Shown here in pieces: positions 24,997-33,402 of a stretch of 64,000 bases of DNA. The position numbers and the translations under genes were made by a program. The stretch's first letter is position 1. The number at the start of each line of letters is the position of its first letter. The DNA is from Hymenobacter aerophilus DSM 13606 (GTDB taxonomy: Bacteria > Bacteroidota > Bacteroidia > Cytophagales > Hymenobacteraceae). The DNA lies in NCBI RefSeq assembly GCF_000382225.1, contig NZ_KB907801.1:213078-277077 (forward strand), in the 5' to 3' direction. Below the pieces are notes generated by a model. The model was not told the DNA's origin and searched no databases. It saw only the letters and a list, made by a program, of their open reading frames with translations.

Positions 24997-26232
24997 ATGC
25001 GCTTATTTCTGTTATGCCTGGCTCTGGGGCTGGTATTCGGCCTGCCGGGTACCGCCTGGGCCCAGCAGCCCGACACCACCCGAATCCGTCTCGAAAACGT
25101 GGATGTTGCGCCCAATGCGGCCGACATTTCGGGGTGGCTGCTGCTCGACAAGGACATTCAGACGGAGTTGGAAGGGGCCGTGTACAACCTCTACAACTTT
25201 AAGTATGATAAAGCCGAGCGGCAGTTCCGGAGCCTGCGCCGCCGCTACCCCCAGCACCCGATGCCCTATTTTCTGATGGGCCTCAGCACCTGGTGGAAAA
25301 TCATGCCCAGCAACATCACCAACAAGCAGTACGACAAGGTTTTTCTGGCCTACATGGACACGGCCATTACCAAGGCCGAAAGGCTTTACAAGGCTGATAA
25401 CAAGAACTACGAAGCCAGCTTTTTTCTGTCGGCGGCCTACGGATTTTCGGCCCGCCTGAACGCCGAGCGCAGCAACTGGCGCAAGGCGACCGTGGAAAGC
25501 AAGCGCGCCCTCAGCTACCTCGAAAAGAGCCGCGTAGCCAACGGCCTCAGCCCCGAATTCCTGTTCGGCCAGGCCCTCATCAACTACTACGCCCCCTGGA
25601 TTGCCGACAATTACCCGTTGCTGCGGCCCATCATGCTGTTTTTCCCGAAGGGCAACAAGCAGCTGGGCCTGCAACAGCTGCGCAACGTGGCCGTCAACGG
25701 CTTCTACACCGGGCCCGAGGCCAAGGTGTTTCTGATGAAAATTCTGCAGAACCAGGAAAACAAGCCCGCCGAAGCCCTGCCCATCGCCCAGCAGATGGCC
25801 ACGACCTACCCCGACAACGGCTATTTCCAGCGCTTCTATGCCCTGATGAGCTACCAGGTGGGCGACCTGCGCGAGTGCGAGCGGGTGAGCCGCGACATTC
25901 TGGAAAAAATCAACCGCGGCATGCCGGGCTACGAGGGCATCAGCGGGCGCTACGCCACGTTTTTCCTGGGTAGTCTGATGCAGAATCAGTACAAGGACCT
26001 CGAAAAGGCCCGCGACTACTACCAGCGCTGCGTGGTGTTCTCCGAAAGCACCGGCGACACCGAGCAGGGCTTCTACATCTACGCCGTGCTCAACCTGGCC
26101 CGCATTGCCGTCAAGGAACCCGACCCGGCCGCCGCCACCCGCTACTACCAGGAGGTGCTCAAGAAATCGGAGCGCAAATCAGACGCCTACAAAGAAGCCA
26201 AAGCTTACCTGCAGAAGAACAAGAAGAAGTAG
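24997..26232 (+). CDS. Exported TPR-repeat protein
   Basis: A 411-aa protein with a signal peptide (LCLALGLVFGLPGTAWA) and helical TPR-like repeats throughout. The clearest are YNLYNFKYDKAERQFRSLRRRYPQHPMPYFLMG and the C-terminal KDLEKARDYYQRCVVFSE and PAAATRYYQEVLKKSE segments. TPRs bind other proteins; a periplasmic scaffolding role is likely, but the partner is unknown. It stands alone, followed by a palindromic repeat. Confidence 0.85.
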   Translation: MRLFLLCLALGLVFGLPGTAWAQQPDTTRIRLENVDVAPNAADISGWLLLDKDIQTELEGAVYNLYNFKYDKAERQFRSLRRRYPQHPMPYFLMGLSTWWKIMPSNITNKQYDKVFLAYMDTAITKAERLYKADNKNYEASFFLSAAYGFSARLNAERSNWRKATVESKRALSYLEKSRVANGLSPEFLFGQALINYYAPWIADNYPLLRPIMLFFPKGNKQLGLQQLRNVAVNGFYTGPEAKVFLMKILQNQENKPAEALPIAQQMATTYPDNGYFQRFYALMSYQVGDLRECERVSRDILEKINRGMPGYEGISGRYATFFLGSLMQNQYKDLEKARDYYQRCVVFSESTGDTEQGFYIYAVLNLARIAVKEPDPAAATRYYQEVLKKSERKSDAYKEAKAYLQKNKKK

Positions 26233-26262
26233 GGGAGAAGTGGGGGGGGGTAGAAGCGAGAA

Positions 26263-26403
26263 AAAGAACGGGTCATTCTGAGTGGAGCGGAGCGCAGTCG
26301 AAGAATCTCGCGTGTAATAGTAATCCTATTATCAGGAGCTACTTTGGCACGCGAGATTCTTCGACTGCGGCTCCGCCTTCGCTCTGAATGCCACGTTCTT
26401 TAT
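26263..26403. repeat. Palindromic repeat, GTCATTCTGAGTGG type
   Basis: GGTCATTCTGAG with GAAGAATCTCGCG at the left, and CGCGAGATTCTTC with CTCTGAATG at the right, form a long inverted repeat. A variable centre (TAATAGTAATCCTATTATC) also partly self-pairs. Same family as 35457-35563. Confidence 0.9.
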
Positions 26404-26419
26404 TTCTAACCACGCACAC

Positions 26420-27004
26420 TTACTGCTCCTTGTACACCGTATCGATGGCGAGGCCGGCGGCCAGTAGTAGCACGTTGGAGGCAGCCTGCTGCTCGCCCAT
26501 ATCGTGGATGGAAATCAGGTAGTTGTCGGCGGTGGTGAACAGTTCGCGGCCCAGGCCGGCCCACTTCTTCGTAACGAGGCCGATTTCCTGACCCGAAGCG
26601 CTGAGGAATTTGAAGTCCCAGCCTTTCCAGTTGCCCTTCACCTCGGCTACCAGCGCATCCTGCGGCGAATACACATCGAAGCCGCCGCCCAGCGTGAACA
26701 GCTTGCTTTTGAAGTAGCCCACGGCTTGGTTCTGCGCGTCGTACACGAACACTTTCGAGCGCAGAAACGTCCAGCCGCGCTCGATGCGGAACAGGGGCAT
26801 GGCCTCGGGCTGCTCGCGCACGGCAATCGAAACGGGCAGCATGCGCTTGCTGACCACCAGTCGCAGAGCCAGCAGCCAGCCCGGCGTGGCCTCGGTGGCG
26901 TAGCCCAGCTGCTGCTGGGTTTCGGGGTCGAGGATGTCGTAGGTGTCCTTGAGCTTGAACACGCCCGCATGTTCGCGGATAAAGTAGCTTCGTTTGGAAA
27001 GCAT
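26420..27004 (-). CDS. LURP-one-related / scramblase-like protein
   Basis: A 194-aa protein with the beta-barrel pattern of LURP-one/tubby-like proteins: KDTYDILDPETQQQLGYATE, then FRIERGWTFLRSKVFVYDAQNQAVGYFKSK, GGGFDVYSPQDALVAEVKG, WDFKFLSASGQEIGLVTKKW, and a C-terminal hydrophobic helix (SNVLLLAAGLAIDTV). Bacterial members have no settled function; membrane-lipid binding has been proposed for relatives. The start at 27004 (MLSKRSYFIREH) was chosen over an upstream ATG because the domain starts there. Confidence 0.85.
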   Translation of the reverse strand: MLSKRSYFIREHAGVFKLKDTYDILDPETQQQLGYATEATPGWLLALRLVVSKRMLPVSIAVREQPEAMPLFRIERGWTFLRSKVFVYDAQNQAVGYFKSKLFTLGGGFDVYSPQDALVAEVKGNWKGWDFKFLSASGQEIGLVTKKWAGLGRELFTTADNYLISIHDMGEQQAASNVLLLAAGLAIDTVYKEQ

Positions 27005-27240
27005 AAAATGGATGGGGAAAAGAAGGAAGGGGGTGAATGGCAGAACGACACGCCGGAAGCTTGCGCCGGTCCCGGCGTAATGCTGGGTTGGCGCCCTGCG
27101 GGTGCAAGCTAGCTTTTTGGCGCTACTGCCGGGCCCCGCCGCCGCGCCGCTGTCGAACAATCGGCTAACGTTTTGGGTATGAACAGCCAGCGGGCCGGCA
27201 CCGGGCCGCATGCTTTTCCACTGTTTCTACCGCAATTCGT

Positions 27241-28689
27241 ATGGTTTCTGCCCCCACTGCTTCCACCGCCACTGCTGCCTCTCCACTCGCCATCCCCGAG
27301 CTGTTCGCCCGCCAGCAGGGCCGCGCCGAGGCCCTGCGCCGCGAGGCCGTGAGCAGCCGCGCCGCCCGCCTGCGCCGCCTCGATACCTGGCTGACCGACT
27401 ACCGCGAGGCCATCCAGCAGGCCCTGTACACCGATTTCCGCAAGCCCGCCGTCGAAACCGACGTCACCGAAATCTGGTCGTCGCAGACGGAGCTGCGCCA
27501 CACGCTGCGCCACCTCGAAAAGTGGGCCGCGCCGCGCCGGGTGGGCACGCCGCTGGCCCTGGTGGGCACCCACGGCTGGGTGCAGAACGAGCCCAAGGGC
27601 GTTACGCTGATTATTGCGCCCTGGAACTACCCGTTTTATCTGGCCATCGACCCGCTGATTTCGGCGCTGGCCGCCGGCAACACCGCCATCATCAAGCCCT
27701 CGGAGATGACGCCCGCCGTGGCCGCGCTGCTGGCCCGCATGTGCCGCGAGCTTTTCGATGAGGCCGAGGTGGCCGTGGTGGAAGGCGACAAGGAGGTGGC
27801 CACCGAGCTGCTGAAACTGCCCTTCGACCACATTTTCTTTACGGGCAGCCCGCAGGTGGGCAAAATTGTGATGCGCGCCGCCGCCGAGCACCTCACCAGC
27901 GTAACGCTGGAGCTGGGCGGCAAAAGCCCGGCCGTCGTCGACCAGACCGCCAACCTGCGCGACGCGGCCGAGAAAATCATCTGGGGCAAGGGTGTAAACG
28001 CCGGCCAGACCTGCGTGGCGCCCGATTACGTGCTGGTGCACGAGGCCGTGCGCGACGAGCTGGTGGCCGAAATGCGCGCCGCCACCCAGCGCTTCTACTC
28101 GCCCGAAGGCCAGCTCATCAGCGAGTCCGACTCGTATGCCCGCCTCGTAAACGACCACCATTTCGGGCGCGTGGCCGGCCTGCTCGAAGACGCCCGCGCC
28201 CACGGCACCGAAGTCGCTTTCGGCGGCACCACCGACGCCGCCCAGCGCTTCATCGAGCCCACCGTATTGCTCGACCCGCCCGCCGACAGCCGCGTGATGC
28301 AGGAGGAAATTTTCGGGCCGCTATTACCGGTGAGCAGCTTCAATAGTCTTTCGGCGGCCGTAGATGCCGTGAATGCCCACCCCAAGCCGCTGGCGCTGTA
28401 CGTGTTCACCCAGGACCAGGAAAACCAGCGCTACCTGCTCCAGAACATCCCGGCCGGCGGCGCCTGCGTCAACGAAACCATTCTGCACCTGGCCCACCCC
28501 GAGCTGCCGTTCGGCGGCTTCGGCAACAGCGGCCTCGGCCGCTGCCACGGCCACGCGGGCTTCCTGGCGTTCAGCAACGAAAAATCGGTGCTCAAGCAGC
28601 GCGTAGGCCTCACTGCCCTCAAGCCTCTCTACCCTCCCTACACCGCCTCAGTCAAGAAGATGGTGAACCTGTTGCTACGCTGGCTGTAG
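27241..28689 (+). CDS. Aldehyde dehydrogenase (ALDH3-like)
   Basis: A 482-aa NAD(P)-dependent aldehyde dehydrogenase oxidising an aldehyde to a carboxylic acid. Motifs: PWNYPF for cofactor binding, FTGSPQVGK, the general-base Glu in LELGGKSP and the nucleophilic Cys in NAGQTCVAPDY. The overall layout, including C-terminal hydrophobic residues (KKMVNLLLRWL), is like the fatty-aldehyde ALDH3 group. It is co-directional with, and 220 bases from, a GMC alcohol oxidase, so the pair could turn a long-chain alcohol to an acid. This is inferred from context. Confidence 0.93.
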   Translation: MVSAPTASTATAASPLAIPELFARQQGRAEALRREAVSSRAARLRRLDTWLTDYREAIQQALYTDFRKPAVETDVTEIWSSQTELRHTLRHLEKWAAPRRVGTPLALVGTHGWVQNEPKGVTLIIAPWNYPFYLAIDPLISALAAGNTAIIKPSEMTPAVAALLARMCRELFDEAEVAVVEGDKEVATELLKLPFDHIFFTGSPQVGKIVMRAAAEHLTSVTLELGGKSPAVVDQTANLRDAAEKIIWGKGVNAGQTCVAPDYVLVHEAVRDELVAEMRAATQRFYSPEGQLISESDSYARLVNDHHFGRVAGLLEDARAHGTEVAFGGTTDAAQRFIEPTVLLDPPADSRVMQEEIFGPLLPVSSFNSLSAAVDAVNAHPKPLALYVFTQDQENQRYLLQNIPAGGACVNETILHLAHPELPFGGFGNSGLGRCHGHAGFLAFSNEKSVLKQRVGLTALKPLYPPYTASVKKMVNLLLRWL

Positions 28690-28692
28690 CGG

Positions 28693-28820
28693 CTGGAGGT
28701 GAGCTAGTGAAATGGTGAGGTGGTGAGTTTGACGTTCAAGAAGCCTGGCAGCGTAGGTCGCGCAATAAGGCTCCTTGAACATCAAACTCACCATCTCACC
28801 ATTTCACTAGCTCACCTTAT
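28693..28820. repeat. Palindromic element with 8-bp-period arms and TTCAAG..TTGAA core
   Basis: The left arm reads GTGAGCTA GTGAAATG GTGAGGTG GTGAGTTT and the right arm reads CTCACCAT CTCACCAT TTCACTAG CTCACC, inverted with an 8-base period. The core has a TTCAAG-AGCC/GGCT-TTGAA hairpin with GGTCGCGCAATAAGGC, similar to the core at 12.76 kb. It lies between the ALDH and GMC oxidase genes. Confidence 0.88.
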
Positions 28821-28910
28821 AGTATGCAAGCCGAGCAGTTTCCGGAAAAAATACCGACCTTTTAGGGCCTGCTTTCCGGTGGGTTTTGCCGACTGAATTC
28901 TCGCCCTGCC

Positions 28911-30935
28911 ATGCAGTTCACCGAAGCCCAGCGCGCCACCCTGCGCGCCCTTGCTGATACGTTCATTCCGGCCATGGCCCCGCCTGCCGGCGCCGCTGAT
29001 GCCGGATACTGGGCCCGCCGCGGCTCCGAGGGAATCGATTTAGACAAGCTGGCCGAGGCTATTTCGGCGCAGCCGGCCGGGGCGCAGCAGGAGTTCGGGC
29101 AGCTGCTGCGGCTGCTCGATTCGCCCGCGCTGGGCCTGACGTGGTTTGGGGCGCTGAAACCGTTTGTGCGACTCGATGCCGGGCAGCGTGAGAAGCTGCT
29201 GCAGAGCTGGGCCACCTCGCAGCTGCCGCAGCTGCGCAAGGGGTTTCAGGCGCTGCGCAAGCTGTGCGTGTTTCTGTACTACGGCGGCTCGCAACCCGAA
29301 ACGGCCCATCTGGTGTGGGAGGCCATCGGCTACGCCGGCCCCCAGGTGCCGGCCGAAACCGTGGCGCCCGACCCCGCCGCCCGCCCGCTCCAGACGCTGC
29401 AACCCACCCACGATACCACCTACGACTGCGACGTGCTGGTGATTGGCTCGGGGGCCGGCGGCGGGGTGGTAGCCGGCGAGCTGGCCGCCGCCGGCCACGA
29501 TGTACTGGTGCTCGAAAAGGGCCCCTACTTCCACGGCACCGATTTTTCGCAGCGCGAAGTAGACATGCTGGGCCAGCTCTACGACGCCCGCGGCACGCTG
29601 GGCACCCAGGATGGCGGCGTGGCCCTGCTGGCCGGCTCCTGCCTGGGCGGCGGCACCACCGTCAACTGGGCCGGCGCCTTCCGCACGCCCGATTACGTGC
29701 TGCAGGAGTGGGCCCGCGAGCATCAGGTGCCGCATTTCACGTCGATGGAGTTCAAGCAGAGCCTCGACGCGGTGAGCCGCACGCTGGGCGTAAACATCGA
29801 CTACGCCCGCCACAACGGCCAGAACCAGGCCCTGCTCGACGGCTCGCGCCAGCTGGGGCAGGAGGTGAAACTGATTCCGCGCAACGAAAAACACCCCGCC
29901 GACTGCGACGAGGCGCATTTTGCCGGTATGGGCTACAGCTGTTTCGGCGACCGGCACGGCGTGAAGCAGGGTACGCTCAACACCTACCTGCAAACCGCCT
30001 TCGAGCACGGAGCCCGGCTGCTGTGCGACACCGAAGTAGCGCGCGTAACCGTGGCCCGGGGCCAGGCCACCGGCGCTGAGGCCACCTACACCGGCCCCGA
30101 TGGCCGGCCGGTGCGCGTGACGGTGCGGGCCAGGCGGGTGGTGGTGGCGGGCGGGGCCATCCAGACGCCGGCGCTGCTGCTGCGCAGCGGCCTGCGCCAC
30201 CCGCACCTGGGCCAGCACCTGCATCTGCACCCTACGGTGGTGGTTTCGGGCATCTATCCGCAGCGGATGAACTCCTGGCACGGGCCCATGATGTCGGTAG
30301 TGAACGACGGCTTTACGATGCTCGACGGCACCAACTTCGGCGCCAAAATTGAAACGCCACCTGCCCACCCCGGCCTGATGAGCATGGTGATGCCCTGGCT
30401 GTCGGGCGGCCAGCACAAGGCGCTGATGCACGAGGCGGCGCACATGGGCTCGTTCATCGTGCTCACCCGCGACCGGGACGGCGGCCGGGTTTCCGTCGAT
30501 AAAAACGGCCAGCCCCTCATCGACTACGCCCTCAGCGACTTCGACCGCCACAACATGCTGCGCGGGGTGCGGGCGGCGGCCGAAATACAGGTGGCCGCCG
30601 GGGCCCGCACGGTGCTGCTGCCCCACGGCACGCTGCCGCTGCTGCACGCCGAAAACGGCCGCCTGCTCAACCCCGAGGTGCTCGACGGGCTGCCCGGCCT
30701 GAGCTGGAAAGCCAACCAGTTCGGCCTCTACAGCGCCCACCAGATGAGTACCTGCCGCATGGGCGGCGACCGGGCCACGCACCCGGCCAGCCCCGCCGGC
30801 GAGCTATACGAAGTGAAGAACCTGTTTGTGGCCGATGGCTCGGCTTTTCCGGCCTGCAGCGGCGTGAATCCCATGCTCACGATTATGGCCCTGGCCCACT
30901 ACACGGCCCAGCAGCTCAAAGCCACTAACCCCTGA
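28911..30935 (+). CDS. GMC-family FAD oxidoreductase, long-chain alcohol oxidase-like
   Basis: A 674-aa flavoenzyme. The FAD-binding N-terminus of the GMC fold is displaced to about residue 172 (DCDVLVIGSGAGGGVVAGELA), after a 170-residue leading domain (FTEAQRATLRALADTFIP, typical of long-chain fatty alcohol oxidases and related to the gluconate-dehydrogenase small-subunit fold). CLGGGTTVNWAG, GGAIQTPALLLRSG and the C-terminal NPMLTIMALAHYTA complete the pattern. It would oxidise an alcohol to an aldehyde with FAD. Together with the preceding aldehyde dehydrogenase this suggests a two-step oxidation. The true substrate is unknown. Confidence 0.9.
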   Translation: MQFTEAQRATLRALADTFIPAMAPPAGAADAGYWARRGSEGIDLDKLAEAISAQPAGAQQEFGQLLRLLDSPALGLTWFGALKPFVRLDAGQREKLLQSWATSQLPQLRKGFQALRKLCVFLYYGGSQPETAHLVWEAIGYAGPQVPAETVAPDPAARPLQTLQPTHDTTYDCDVLVIGSGAGGGVVAGELAAAGHDVLVLEKGPYFHGTDFSQREVDMLGQLYDARGTLGTQDGGVALLAGSCLGGGTTVNWAGAFRTPDYVLQEWAREHQVPHFTSMEFKQSLDAVSRTLGVNIDYARHNGQNQALLDGSRQLGQEVKLIPRNEKHPADCDEAHFAGMGYSCFGDRHGVKQGTLNTYLQTAFEHGARLLCDTEVARVTVARGQATGAEATYTGPDGRPVRVTVRARRVVVAGGAIQTPALLLRSGLRHPHLGQHLHLHPTVVVSGIYPQRMNSWHGPMMSVVNDGFTMLDGTNFGAKIETPPAHPGLMSMVMPWLSGGQHKALMHEAAHMGSFIVLTRDRDGGRVSVDKNGQPLIDYALSDFDRHNMLRGVRAAAEIQVAAGARTVLLPHGTLPLLHAENGRLLNPEVLDGLPGLSWKANQFGLYSAHQMSTCRMGGDRATHPASPAGELYEVKNLFVADGSAFPACSGVNPMLTIMALAHYTAQQLKATNP

Positions 30936-30943
30936 AATCAGCC

Positions 30944-30973
30944 TTGCCGGGGCTTTTCGCGTAGGTAGGTTTT
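30944..30973 (+). promoter_or_regulatory. Bacteroidota-type promoter for the Spy/CpxP-like lipoprotein gene
   Basis: TTG at 30944, 19 bases, then TAGGTTTT at 30966-30973, one mismatch from TAnnTTTG. It gives a leader of about 15-18 bases before the ATG at 30996. Confidence 0.55.
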
Positions 30974-30995
30974 TTGCCACCTGAACCCCGCTCTT

Positions 30996-31433
30996 ATGAC
31001 CTTCCGTACTCCTTTGGCGCTGATGCTGGCCGCCGGGCTGCTAAGCGGCGCCTGTGCCCGCCGGTCGGTGGCCCCCGCTACCAGCAGCGCGGCCCCGGCC
31101 AAAACGGGCCGCGAGGTGCGGGCCGAAGCCCGGGCCGTAGCCGCCGCCCCGCCCGCCGCCCGCGACCTGACCGACGTGCTGACCGAGCAGCTGGCCCTGA
31201 CCGACGAGCAGCGCAGCAACGTCCGGCAGATTTTTACCAGCACCGTTAAACAGGCCCGGGAGGCCCAGGAACGCCTTAAAGGCAACCGGCCGGCGCTGGT
31301 GGCCGAGCTCAAAACCATCAACGCCTCCTCCGACCGGGAACTGCAGCAGGTGCTCAGCCCCGAGCAGTACCAGCAGCTGAAGGCCAAGCAGAAGCAGGTG
31401 CAGGAGCAGATGCGGGCCCGCAAGGCGCAGTAG
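30996..31433 (+). CDS. Small LTxxQ-type lipoprotein (Spy/CpxP-like)
   Basis: A 145-aa protein with a lipoprotein signal (LMLAAGLLSGAC, Cys20). The helical remainder has paired LTxxQ-like motifs: LALTDEQRSNVRQIF and LSPEQYQQLKAKQKQ, as in Spy/CpxP periplasmic chaperones and their many Bacteroidota relatives. It may respond to envelope stress. The remainder is Ala- and Glu-rich helix. It has its own promoter. Confidence 0.78.
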   Translation: MTFRTPLALMLAAGLLSGACARRSVAPATSSAAPAKTGREVRAEARAVAAAPPAARDLTDVLTEQLALTDEQRSNVRQIFTSTVKQAREAQERLKGNRPALVAELKTINASSDRELQQVLSPEQYQQLKAKQKQVQEQMRARKAQ

Positions 31434-31487
31434 CCAACCCGGCCCGATTGTGCACCTTTGCCGCCTCGCTTTTACCCTCCGCTTCCT

Positions 31488-32009
31488 ATGCCTGCCCCCT
31501 TCGTCCGAACGCCCGAAACCATCCACCGCATCCGGTTCCAGGACTGCGACATGCTGGGCCACCTCAACAACGCCCGCTACCTCGACTACTTTCTCAATGC
31601 CCGCGAGGAGCACGCCCTGCAGCACTACGCCCTGAATCTGGGCCAACTGGCGCAGGAGCTGAGCGCGGGCTGGGTGATTACCAAGCACCACCTGGCCTAC
31701 CTGCGGCCCGCCCGCCACGCCGAAACCGTGCGCATCCGCACCCAGCTCATTCATTTCGACAACTCCAGCCTGGTAGTGGAAATGCAGATGCTACGCGAGG
31801 ACGGCCTGCAACTCAAGGCCCTACTGTGGTCGGAAATGGCGTTTGTACGCCTGCCCGGCGGCACCCGCACTGAGCACTCCGATGCCCTGATGGACCTGCT
31901 CGAAGGGCTCGATGTGGAGGAAGTCGATTACGACCCCGATGGATTTGATGAACGGGTGCGCGAGCTGCGCAAACACTTCAAAAAGGCCCGCAAAGGCGAA
32001 GACGACTAG
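31488..32009 (+). CDS. Acyl-CoA/acyl-ACP thioesterase (hotdog fold)
   Basis: A 173-aa hotdog-fold thioesterase. The N-terminal motif RFQDCDMLGHLNNARYLDYF matches the 4HBT/YbgC type (catalytic Asp in the D-x-D-x-x-G-H-x-N-N region). The second half is GWVITKHHLAYLRPARH then SSLVVEMQM, typical beta strands. It would hydrolyse an acyl thioester. The ATG at 31488 was chosen since upstream extension has no thioesterase character. The C-terminus is acidic then basic (DEVRELRKHFKKARKGEDD-like). The substrate is unknown. Confidence 0.9.
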   Translation: MPAPFVRTPETIHRIRFQDCDMLGHLNNARYLDYFLNAREEHALQHYALNLGQLAQELSAGWVITKHHLAYLRPARHAETVRIRTQLIHFDNSSLVVEMQMLREDGLQLKALLWSEMAFVRLPGGTRTEHSDALMDLLEGLDVEEVDYDPDGFDERVRELRKHFKKARKGEDD

Positions 32010-32073
32010 GCGCCCCGGCCGGGCCGATGCCAAAATCCTGCCCAACCCCCGGCCGTTTCCGCCGTTAAAGAAG

Positions 32074-32106
32074 AACCGAAAGCGCCCGGCGCTTTCGGTT
32101 TTTTTA
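32074..32106 (+). terminator. Rho-independent terminator of the thioesterase gene
   Basis: AACCGAAAGCGC pairs with GCGCTTTCGGTT over a 3-base loop, followed by Ts. Confidence 0.92.
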
Positions 32107-32132
32107 TTCATTTACCTTACCCCCGATTTACG

Positions 32133-32690
32133 ATGAGCATTCTTGGAAGCGACGCCCTGAAGGGCAAAAAAATAGCCATTATTGCCACCGACGGCTTTGA
32201 GCAGTCGGAGCTGGAAAAGCCCAAAAAGTACCTGGAAGGCGAAGGCGCCTCCACCGACGTTATCTCGTTGAAAAGCGGGTCGATTAAGGGCTGGGACGAG
32301 AAAGACTGGGGCGACAAAGTGGACGTGGACAAAGTAATCGGCGACGTGAAAGTGGCCGACTACGATGCCCTGGTGCTGCCCGGCGGCCAGATGAACCCCG
32401 ACGTGCTGCGCACCAAGCCCGAGGTGGTCAGCTTTATAGGCGAGTTCGTGCGCTCGGGCAAGCCCGTGGCCGCCATCTGCCACGGCCCCTGGACGCTGAT
32501 TGAGGCCGACGTAGTGCGCGGCAAGAACCTGACCAGCTGGCCCAGCCTCCAGACCGACATCAAAAACGCCGGCGGCAACTGGACCGATGAAACGGTGGTA
32601 GTCGATGGAAACCTCATTACCAGCCGCAACCCCCAGGACATTCCCAACTTCAACGAGAAGATCAAGGAAGCCTTGGTAGGCAAAAAGTAA
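32133..32690 (+). CDS. DJ-1/PfpI-family protein
   Basis: A 185-aa DJ-1/PfpI superfamily protein. Motifs: IAIIATDGFEQSELEKPKKYL with the conserved Glu (E near 25), the nucleophile elbow AICHGPW (Cys near 117) and the ending NLITSRNPQDIPNF. Members act as proteases, deglycases or stress-protection proteins; PfpI-type with HGP(W) is common in Bacteroidota. A general-stress role is inferred. It follows a strong terminator, so it has its own promoter. Confidence 0.92.
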   Translation: MSILGSDALKGKKIAIIATDGFEQSELEKPKKYLEGEGASTDVISLKSGSIKGWDEKDWGDKVDVDKVIGDVKVADYDALVLPGGQMNPDVLRTKPEVVSFIGEFVRSGKPVAAICHGPWTLIEADVVRGKNLTSWPSLQTDIKNAGGNWTDETVVVDGNLITSRNPQDIPNFNEKIKEALVGKK

Positions 32691-32721
32691 GTCGGTAAAC
32701 AGGTAAAACCGCCTGTCCCGC

Positions 32722-32817
32722 CCTGTCATCCTGAGCTTGCGAAGGACCTATACAGAAGGTAATGAATGATATTACTCTCTGTATAGGTCCTTCGCAAGCT
32801 CAGGATGACAGGGCGGG
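32722..32817. repeat. Palindromic repeat, CTGTCATCCTGAGCTTGCG type
   Basis: CTGTCATCCTGAGCTTGCGA and its inverse TCGCAAGCTCAGGATGACAG form a nearly perfect stem including AGGACCTATACAGA/TCTGTATAGGTCCT. The short centre is AT-rich. It lies between convergent genes. Confidence 0.92.
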
Positions 32818-32839
32818 ACAGGCGGTTTCGTTTGGATTT

Positions 32840-33331
32840 CTACCCACCCAACTGCGCGGCGAACTGATGGTAAACGAAGTAGAAAATCAAGTCGAAAACG
32901 AACAGAAATCCGCCCTGCAGCCACAGCGAGCGGGCGTAGCCCTCCAAACGCTCGGGCCGCTCAGCGCTGCCGGCGCGGCGGTGCAGCCAGAGGCCGATGA
33001 GCAGGTAGCCCACATCGAGCGTGGCGTTGAGTAGCAGCAGGTTCTCGAAGCTGCGTTGGGCGGCCAGGCTGTCGGCGAGCGAGAGGCCGGCTACGCTATT
33101 GGGCTGGGCCCGCAGAATGCCCCACACGGCCAGCAGCGTGTTCACCACGTTCCAGGCCACATTCATGAAGTGGAAATGGTGCGCTACGGTGCGAGCGTCG
33201 GTGCGCGACACGTAGTAGCCGCTGATGAGCAGGTTGAGCAGCGCCCAGGCCCCCAGCAGGCCCATGCCGTGCTCGGCCATCAGCTCGCGGGCGTGGTTGA
33301 GGGCGGGTAAATCGGCGGCGGAAAGCGGCAT
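32840..33331 (-). CDS. Small four-helix membrane protein of unknown function
   Basis: A 163-aa protein with about four hydrophobic helices: GMGLLGAWALLNLLISGYYV, MNVAWNVVNTLLAVWGI, LLLLNATLDVGYLLIGLWL and LWLQGGFLFVFDLIFYFVYH. Similar small proteins occur in Bacteroidota (DUF6992-type, by resemblance only). Histidines cluster between helices 1 and 2 (AHHFHFMN). Function is unknown. Confidence 0.72.
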   Translation of the reverse strand: MPLSAADLPALNHARELMAEHGMGLLGAWALLNLLISGYYVSRTDARTVAHHFHFMNVAWNVVNTLLAVWGILRAQPNSVAGLSLADSLAAQRSFENLLLLNATLDVGYLLIGLWLHRRAGSAERPERLEGYARSLWLQGGFLFVFDLIFYFVYHQFAAQLGG

Positions 33332-33352
33332 ATAAGCAGGATAGATAAACGC

Positions 33353-33381
33353 AAAAAAGGAAGCCCGCAGGCTTCCTTTTT
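33353..33381. terminator. Hairpin terminator between membrane protein and porin genes
   Basis: AAAAAGGAAGCC and GGCTTCCTTTTT form a perfect 12-bp stem with a 4-base loop and A/T tracts on both sides, so it can act in either direction. Confidence 0.85.
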
Positions 33382-33402
33382 GTTTATGAATGTACCAGCC
33401 GC

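Noticed and set aside
29040..30782. 580-codon minus-strand frame opposite the GMC oxidase
   Set aside because: Antisense shadow; the + strand frame has unmistakable FAD motifs.
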